64,000 nucleotides of DNA from UBA1858 sp964636225 (GTDB lineage Bacteria; Pseudomonadota; Gammaproteobacteria; UBA4575), in contig CAZWQM010000001.1 of assembly GCA_964636225.1 (NCBI GenBank), forward strand, positions 1-64,000. Direction: 5' to 3'. Positions 61,959 to 64,000 of this stretch are shown in pieces. The stretch's first letter is position 1, and each line of letters opens with the position of its first letter. Under the pieces are notes generated by a model. That model was not told where the DNA came from. It did not search any database and saw only the letters and a list, made by a program, of their open reading frames with translations. The translations under genes were made by a program, and so were the position numbers.

Positions 61959-62570
61959 GTGAATCTGTCTACATCAAGTAATTCTGCATTGTTCACTAAT
62001 CAGCTACCCTATGACGGTGAAGTGTATCTGGATAATCAATATTTCAGTGAAAACGAAGCCTCGCATTACTTTGATTGCTTACAGAAGGAAATTCAATGGG
62101 AACACAGGGAAATTCAGCTCTTTGGCCGATCTATTCTTCAGCCCCGTTTAATAGCCTGGCATGGTGAGCCCGGTGTGACTTATAAATACTCTGGTTTGAT
62201 GATGACGACTAAGGCCTGGACGCCCAGCCTGAATGAAATCAAAAGCAGAATTGAGAACCACTTGGGTTATACGTTTAACGCCGTTTTTTTAAATAAGTAC
62301 AGAAACGGCCATGACTACATGGGCTGGCATCGTGATAATGAAAGAGTTCAAGGCTTACAGCCACTTATCATTTCCGTCAGTTTTGGCGCAAAACGCGCAT
62401 TTAAATTTCGCCATTACTATCAAAAGGGTATTGATATAAAATTTGAATTGAACAGTGGTAGTCTGTTAATCATGCAAGGAGAAACGCAGGAATATTGGTC
62501 TCATTCGCTGCCCAGAGCATTAAAAATCAGCGAAGCCAGAATCAACCTGACTTTCCGCAACATTCTGTAA
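61959..62570 (+). CDS. alkB: AlkB-family 2-oxoglutarate-dependent dioxygenase
   Basis: A 203-residue Fe(II)/2-oxoglutarate dioxygenase of the ALKBH2/3-like branch, oxidatively removing alkyl groups from DNA or RNA bases. MGWHRDNERV gives the His and Asp ligands, EYWSHSLPRAL the second His, and RINLTFRNIL the 2OG-binding arginines (R-x5-R). N-terminal substrate lid LQPRLIAWHGEPGVTYKYSG matches the family. GTG/ATG choice: GTG 61959 gives MNLSTSS. Stand-alone gene before ssrA. Confidence 0.9.
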   Translation: MNLSTSSNSALFTNQLPYDGEVYLDNQYFSENEASHYFDCLQKEIQWEHREIQLFGRSILQPRLIAWHGEPGVTYKYSGLMMTTKAWTPSLNEIKSRIENHLGYTFNAVFLNKYRNGHDYMGWHRDNERVQGLQPLIISVSFGAKRAFKFRHYYQKGIDIKFELNSGSLLIMQGETQEYWSHSLPRALKISEARINLTFRNIL

Positions 62571-62666
62571 AAATTACGGGTTTTGTCAGCTATACAGGCA
62601 AAACAAGGCAAAATATCTCTATATCGTGACAACTTTTACGCTAGACTAGAGTCTAACTAGAGTACT

Positions 62667-63024
62667 GGGGGCGACCTGGCTTCGACGTGGGTGACCGAAC
62701 TCTAGGTGCATGCCGAGGATGTAGACACCTCGTTAAAGATTTCTGCAAACATATAGTCGCAAACGACGACAACTTTGCTCTAGCTGCCTAAAAACCAGTT
62801 TTAGAGTCGTCCGCCCTAGTGAGCTTGCGCGTTAGGATCCGGGCGTCACCTTAGCAAGATCGTGGCGAAACCTGTCTGTAGTGGAGCCATTAAACTTAGC
62901 ACAGACTCGTGATTAAACGCCCTGCCTGTCGGACCTTGATCACTAAAATAAAGACAGATCTAAGCATGTAGTACCGAAAGTGAAGAACTTGCGGACGCGG
63001 GTTCAATTCCCGCCGCCTCCACCA
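62667..63024 (+). ncRNA. ssrA: Transfer-messenger RNA (ssrA)
   Basis: A 358-base one-piece tmRNA. 5' GGGGGCGACCTGGCTTCGAC and 3' CGGGTTCAATTCCCGCCGCCTCCACCA end form the tRNA-like acceptor and T arm with encoded CCA. The tag frame begins at 62759 (GCA AAC GAC GAC) and encodes ANDDNFALAA, stop TAA 62789-62791, close to the E. coli tag. It rescues stalled ribosomes with SmpB. Downstream lies the katG remnant. Confidence 0.95.
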
Positions 63025-63063
63025 AATATCTGATGCTTGGTCTACAACGTACTGATTAGCTTA

Positions 63064-63540
63064 TTAATTTTTCATTGCTAAGAGGTGCGGTAGACCATGA
63101 GGAAGACCAAAACAAGTACTCGACCTAATCACACATTCATTAAGCGCGACGTCTTTATCTAAATTTGCGTTATCGGGCCATGAGTTAATTGGAGCAAATC
63201 GTTGATTTCCTGTACCAGCGCCTCCACGCCCATCTGTAATTCGGTAAGAACCAGCGGCATGCCAAGTCATTCGAATCATAAGACCACCATAGTGCCCCCA
63301 ATCGGCTGGCCACCAGCTTCGACTATCTGTCATCAAAGCATGTAAGTCTTTTTTCAATGCATCAAAGTCAAGTTTTTTGACTTCTTCACGATAATTGAAA
63401 TTCTTATCCATGGGATTGGTCTTTGCATCATGTTGATGAAGAATGTCGAGATTTAGTGACTTAGGCCACCAAGCCATATTCGACATGCCGCTTTCTGTAA
63501 CACCGCCATGCATTACCGGGCATTTGTTTGCATCAGTCAT
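63064..63540 (-). pseudogene. katG: N-terminal part of catalase-peroxidase KatG
   Basis: About 129 N-terminal residues of KatG: MTDANKCPVMHGGVTESGMSN, WWPKSLNLDILHQHDAKTNPM, MIRMTWHAAGSYRITDGRGGAGTGNQRFAP (distal Trp-His-Arg site) and NSWPDNANLDK. Then homology ends near 63154, and 29 unrelated residues follow to a stop. A full KatG has over 700 residues including the proximal haem His; none of that remains. The truncation ends 130 bases from the ssrA 3' end, a usual integration site, so loss by insertion or deletion there is likely. Start ATG 63540 has its AAGGATA ribosome binding site. Confidence 0.88.
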
Positions 63541-64000
63541 AAAAATATCCTTTGTTTAAGAAAAAATTAATAATGAGGCTTAATTAGATCGCAATTTTGT
63601 ACATTTATATAATTTATAATTTAAATCATAACAATAGATTTTATAAATAAATTAAGTTTCAATATTTGATACATAATTTTAATAACGATATTTATTACAT
63701 AATGGCCTGCATTGATGTTCATCAATAATTTTTAGAGCACTAAATGCACTTATATTGCTAGATAAAAATTCGAGTAAAGAATTGAAATGACTGCTTTTGA
63801 GCCGTAAGCAGACTGAGTTTTATATGAATACAGTTCTAATTGTATTCCAGACTTCTGAGATAGCGATTTTTTCTAGCGCACCATCTAGCGAACGGACTTG
63901 TATTGAAGAAAATTAAATGTAGCATGTCCATACGAGCAAGGCTTACAAATTAGCGCATCCAGCAAAAGAGCTGTGTCTTTAATTCTTTTGCAGCTAGATA
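63541..64000. other. AT-rich intergenic region at window edge
   Basis: No gene in either strand. It includes the katG 5' region, and an exact inverted repeat ATTGATG TT CATCAAT (63711-63726) followed by AATTTTTAG, which could be a weak terminator or an operator. The last 100 bases are unclassified. Confidence 0.4.

Noticed and set aside
1..64000. CRISPR array or phage genome
   Set aside because: No regular direct repeats with spacers, and no capsid, terminase or integrase genes were seen.

Overview
The window reads as chromosomal DNA of a moderately AT-rich gammaproteobacterium. Supporting this are a YbiT/EttA pair of ABC-F proteins, DusA, TypA with a GTG start, a long single-chain PurL, Fur, RhlE, a one-piece tmRNA with tag ANDDNFALAA, and a RibB protein carrying a degenerate RibA-like domain. 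Genus cannot be fixed from sequence alone. Housekeeping genes are intact and tightly packed. The spaces between them are full of broken genes (nonsense codons, frameshifts, truncated ends), so the genome or lineage is losing genes, or the assembly carries indel errors at homopolymers.

Layout. 1-5.3 kb: AT-rich, gene-poor DNA with small orphan ORFs, a cold-shock gene with an internal stop, a secreted six-repeat cysteine protein, RhlE helicase and a methyltransferase. 6.0-6.3 kb: tRNA-Cys and tRNA-Leu. 6.26-10.04 kb: a small island inserted at the 3' end of tRNA-Leu and bounded by an imperfect copy of the tRNA end. It carries a helicase stub, an orphan gene and an intact two-gene module (MazG-like pyrophosphohydrolase plus a PD-(D/E)XK/DUF2075 helicase), which is the best candidate here for an uncharacterised defence-type system. 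10.0-14.3 kb: a stub of a copper monooxygenase-like gene, then a TonB-dependent receptor and a PepSY membrane protein. 14.4-19.8 kb: truncated LOG and YchJ genes, LpxR-type lipid A deacylase, a glycosyltransferase-like gene, a YdjM-type membrane protein, and two decayed genes. 19.8-25.2 kb: YbiT, YgjP-type metallopeptidase, TypA, broken fetB. 25.5-35.3 kb: a possible sRNA with terminator, Fur, ExeA-FHA ATPase, YadGH exporter, M17 aminopeptidase, broken Aat-like gene, DusA, a DUF2064/GT2 pair, CBS protein. 36-41.6 kb: Fae homologue, tRNA-Glu, decayed T2SS genes (gspC and possibly gspD), exbB-exbD-exbD-tonB, HxlR regulator, tRNA-Ala. 41.6-51.0 kb: gltX, then a ten-gene minus-strand run glyA-nrdR-ribD-(proteasome-like)-ribE-ribB-ribH-nusB-thiL-pgpA. 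51.2-64 kb: EttA, a coiled-coil small protein, a broken permease/FG-GAP gene, DUF815 ATPase, MsrP, a beta-barrel protein, PurL, AlkB, tmRNA and a truncated katG.

How the parts work together. The TonB receptor, PepSY protein, ExbB/ExbD/TonB and Fur form an iron-uptake and iron-response set; the receptor and exbB promoters share a Fur-box-like element. The rib run makes FMN/FAD precursors and includes a predicted Ntn-hydrolase resembling the betaproteobacterial proteasome homologue (BPH). typA and glyA share the promoter string TATAATCGCGCG, a -10 box with a GC-rich discriminator as expected for stringent control.
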